Assembly (NCBI RefSeq): GCF_014279655.1 | Contig: NZ_CP047946.1 | Location: 1,860,001-1,924,000, forward strand | Length of the DNA stretch: 64,000 nt | DNA from: Synechococcus sp. ROS8604 | GTDB taxonomy: Bacteria; Cyanobacteriota; Cyanobacteriia; PCC-6307; Cyanobiaceae | Direction of reading: 5' to 3' | In this document: piece by piece, positions 62,828 to 64,000 of the stretch | How positions within the stretch are numbered: the stretch's first letter is position 1 | Layout: each line of letters starts with the position of its first letter | Position numbers and translations under genes: made by a program | The notes under the pieces: generated by a model | Database searches by the model: none | The model's input: only the letters and a program-made list of their open reading frames with translations | Told to the model about the DNA's origin: nothing

Positions 62828-63259
62828 CCACGGAATCCCAAGCTAATAGATTCTTCCATCAAGGGCATCCATCTCCACCCAACCAAGAAGCAGCATCCAT
62901 TGCAGAGCCAAGCTTCGGAGGATTCCTGAGACCGAAGAAACAGGCTCAACAGCACAATCATTGAAGAAAAAGAGGAAGAAAGTATTTTCAGGGGTCAAAA
63001 GACCCATCAAAAGCTACAAATCCCCAACCCAAGAGACAACCACAATAATACAAACAATCAAGAACGAATGAATGCTTCATAGACATGCGCACCAAGAGTC
63101 AAAACAAAGCATATATCTAGCAAGCCATGAATACTTAAATGCCAAATACACCATGCAAATGCACATCAGTAGACATGCAACAGACGAAAGCTCGACGCCA
63201 AAAACTCTTTCTAGACAATTATTGAGTAAGGTTGGCTTAGTGAAACCAGAAGGAAAGAA
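62828..63259. other. AT-rich gene-poor interval
   Basis: About 430 bases with many A-rich runs. A 63-codon frame (63072-63263) overlaps the next ATG in ATGA style but its composition (MLHRHAHQESKQS) is not persuasive. No RNA gene or terminator that I can support. Confidence 0.45.
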
Positions 63260-63559
63260 ATGACTGACATCAAAAACCGCCCAAGTCCAAGCGAGATGAC
63301 CTACGCGCAGGCCTGGGAGGAATATCAAAACAATGGCGAAGCCTGGAGAACCGAGCATGACGAAGCCCTTCAGCAAGTGCGTTTAGACATGCCTGAAGCC
63401 GGCTCCGGCGCACTTGTGGAAGCCGGCCTGATCATGGCAGCTCGCCCCATTGGTCAACGCCAAGAAGCACTCAGCCGATGGCACGAATTCTTCGAAAGTG
63501 ACAAAAAGACGAATGCTTTAAAGGGTTATCCATCCGGACACCCCAAATCAAGGAAGTAA
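63260..63559 (+). CDS. Hypothetical protein, 99 aa
   Basis: MTDIKNRPSPSEMTYAQAWE then YQNNGEAWRTEHDEALQ and a C-terminal RWHEFFESDKKTNALKG. Soluble, tryptophan-bearing helical protein. A GGAAAGAA ribosome site precedes the ATG. No family recognised. Confidence 0.6.
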   Translation: MTDIKNRPSPSEMTYAQAWEEYQNNGEAWRTEHDEALQQVRLDMPEAGSGALVEAGLIMAARPIGQRQEALSRWHEFFESDKKTNALKGYPSGHPKSRK

Positions 63560-63746
63560 AGCATCGGTGTCTTTCAATCAAAAAGAAGAAAAAATTGACA
63601 TATTTTCTCTTGATTTTATCAATTAAAGATAGCGATTATCAATCCCTCAACAGTCCGCCATACATGGTGACGAAAAGGGCAACGGATGCCGTTTATTGGT
63701 GGAACGCCTTACCTTAAACCCCTTTTCATTCACAACTTAATGAGCC

Positions 63747-63950
63747 TTAATGTCGCTTTCGAACGGCCTCCAACACGGCAAGATACAGATCCTCGTCAAT
63801 CTCGCGAATGTCGTATTCCGTAGGCATGGCGCCATGGTGATGTTCATGCACCACGGTCCAACACTTGCGCTCCACATCACTCAACTCGGCTCCGTACACG
63901 GCATGGACACGCTCCACCAATGCCTTAACCAAAGCTGAATCAGTTGCCAT
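63747..63950 (-). CDS. Hypothetical protein, 67 aa
   Basis: MATDSALVKALVERVHAVY, then LSDVERKCWTVVHEHHHGAM and EIDEDLYLAVLEAVRKR. Soluble, His-cluster (HEHHH) in the middle that might bind metal. I recall similar short proteins in marine picocyanobacteria, without a name. Confidence 0.6.
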   Translation of the reverse strand: MATDSALVKALVERVHAVYGAELSDVERKCWTVVHEHHHGAMPTEYDIREIDEDLYLAVLEAVRKRH

Positions 63951-64000
63951 CCCTATGTCCCATTCAACGTTGTGGATCGGCCGACCCTACAAGTGCAGGT

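Noticed and set aside
63072-63263. 63-codon plus-strand frame with ATGA overlap to the next gene
   Set aside because: AT-rich, no ribosome site or recognisable composition, and an equally long antisense frame is present; left as an interval note.
1-64000. CRISPR arrays, tRNA or rRNA genes
   Set aside because: No regularly spaced direct repeats with spacers and no cloverleaf or rRNA-like sequence were noticed by eye; a covariance-model scan would be decisive.

Overview
The window is chromosomal DNA of a marine picocyanobacterium, most probably a marine Synechococcus or close relative. The evidence is gene content: three psbA genes encoding two D1 forms (Glu130 and Gln130 types), a high-light-inducible protein, adjacent plastocyanin and cytochrome c6 genes, ndhD, a reversed OMP decarboxylase-orotate phosphoribosyltransferase fusion, a pheophorbide oxygenase-like Rieske protein, a Ycf51 homologue and many small families largely confined to cyanobacteria. 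No rRNA, tRNA, CRISPR array, prophage or intact insertion sequence was seen.

Layout. 1-11.3 kb is an accessory, decaying stretch: a partial peroxiredoxin-like gene at the left edge, small secreted proteins, an IS5-type transposase remnant joined to a frameshifted alcohol dehydrogenase, a cupin/Rieske pair, a DUF1499 protein, a renalase-like flavoprotein, a broken bestrophin gene, an SDR-like protein and a possible L,D-transpeptidase-like lipoprotein, with several gene-poor gaps. 11.3-21.2 kb carries core and semi-core genes: a methyltransferase, a carotenoid isomerase-like enzyme, SIMPL protein, rhomboid protease, endonuclease III, Hli, a PfkB-type kinase broken in a G7 run, and KatG. 21.2-27.9 kb is the psbA cluster: two almost identical D1:2 genes and one D1:1 gene, interrupted by pyrFE and a metallophosphoesterase, each psbA ending in nearly the same terminator. 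28-42.9 kb holds a DUF697 protein, a CDF metal exporter, trpS, a GH104-like muramidase, then a rightward run thrS-DUF1824-glk-thrB-ndhD-prlC-490 aa orphan.

42.9-45.2 kb is an AT-richer leftward cassette of three membrane proteins. 45.3-53.0 kb is leftward lipase-like protein-folB-proA-ROK kinase-TamB. 53.0-62.6 kb is rightward: Ycf51, DUF4332, CocE-like hydrolase, glgB, hemE, an epimerase-like protein, petE, petJ, a Nif11-like protein and a TIGR03643 protein. The right end has small conserved hypotheticals.

Functional themes are photosynthesis under changing light (psbA set, Hli, petE/petJ, ndhD, hemE), peroxide handling (KatG, peroxiredoxin-like), glycogen and hexose metabolism (glgB, glk, ROK kinase), amino-acid and pyrimidine synthesis, and envelope biogenesis (TamB, muramidase). 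The observations most worth following up are a triple 11-bp direct repeat upstream of the D1:1 gene, the homopolymer frameshift in the PfkB kinase, the petJ-Nif11 overlap, the orphan 490 aa gene with the adjacent membrane cassette, and the cluster of fresh pseudogenes in the left third.
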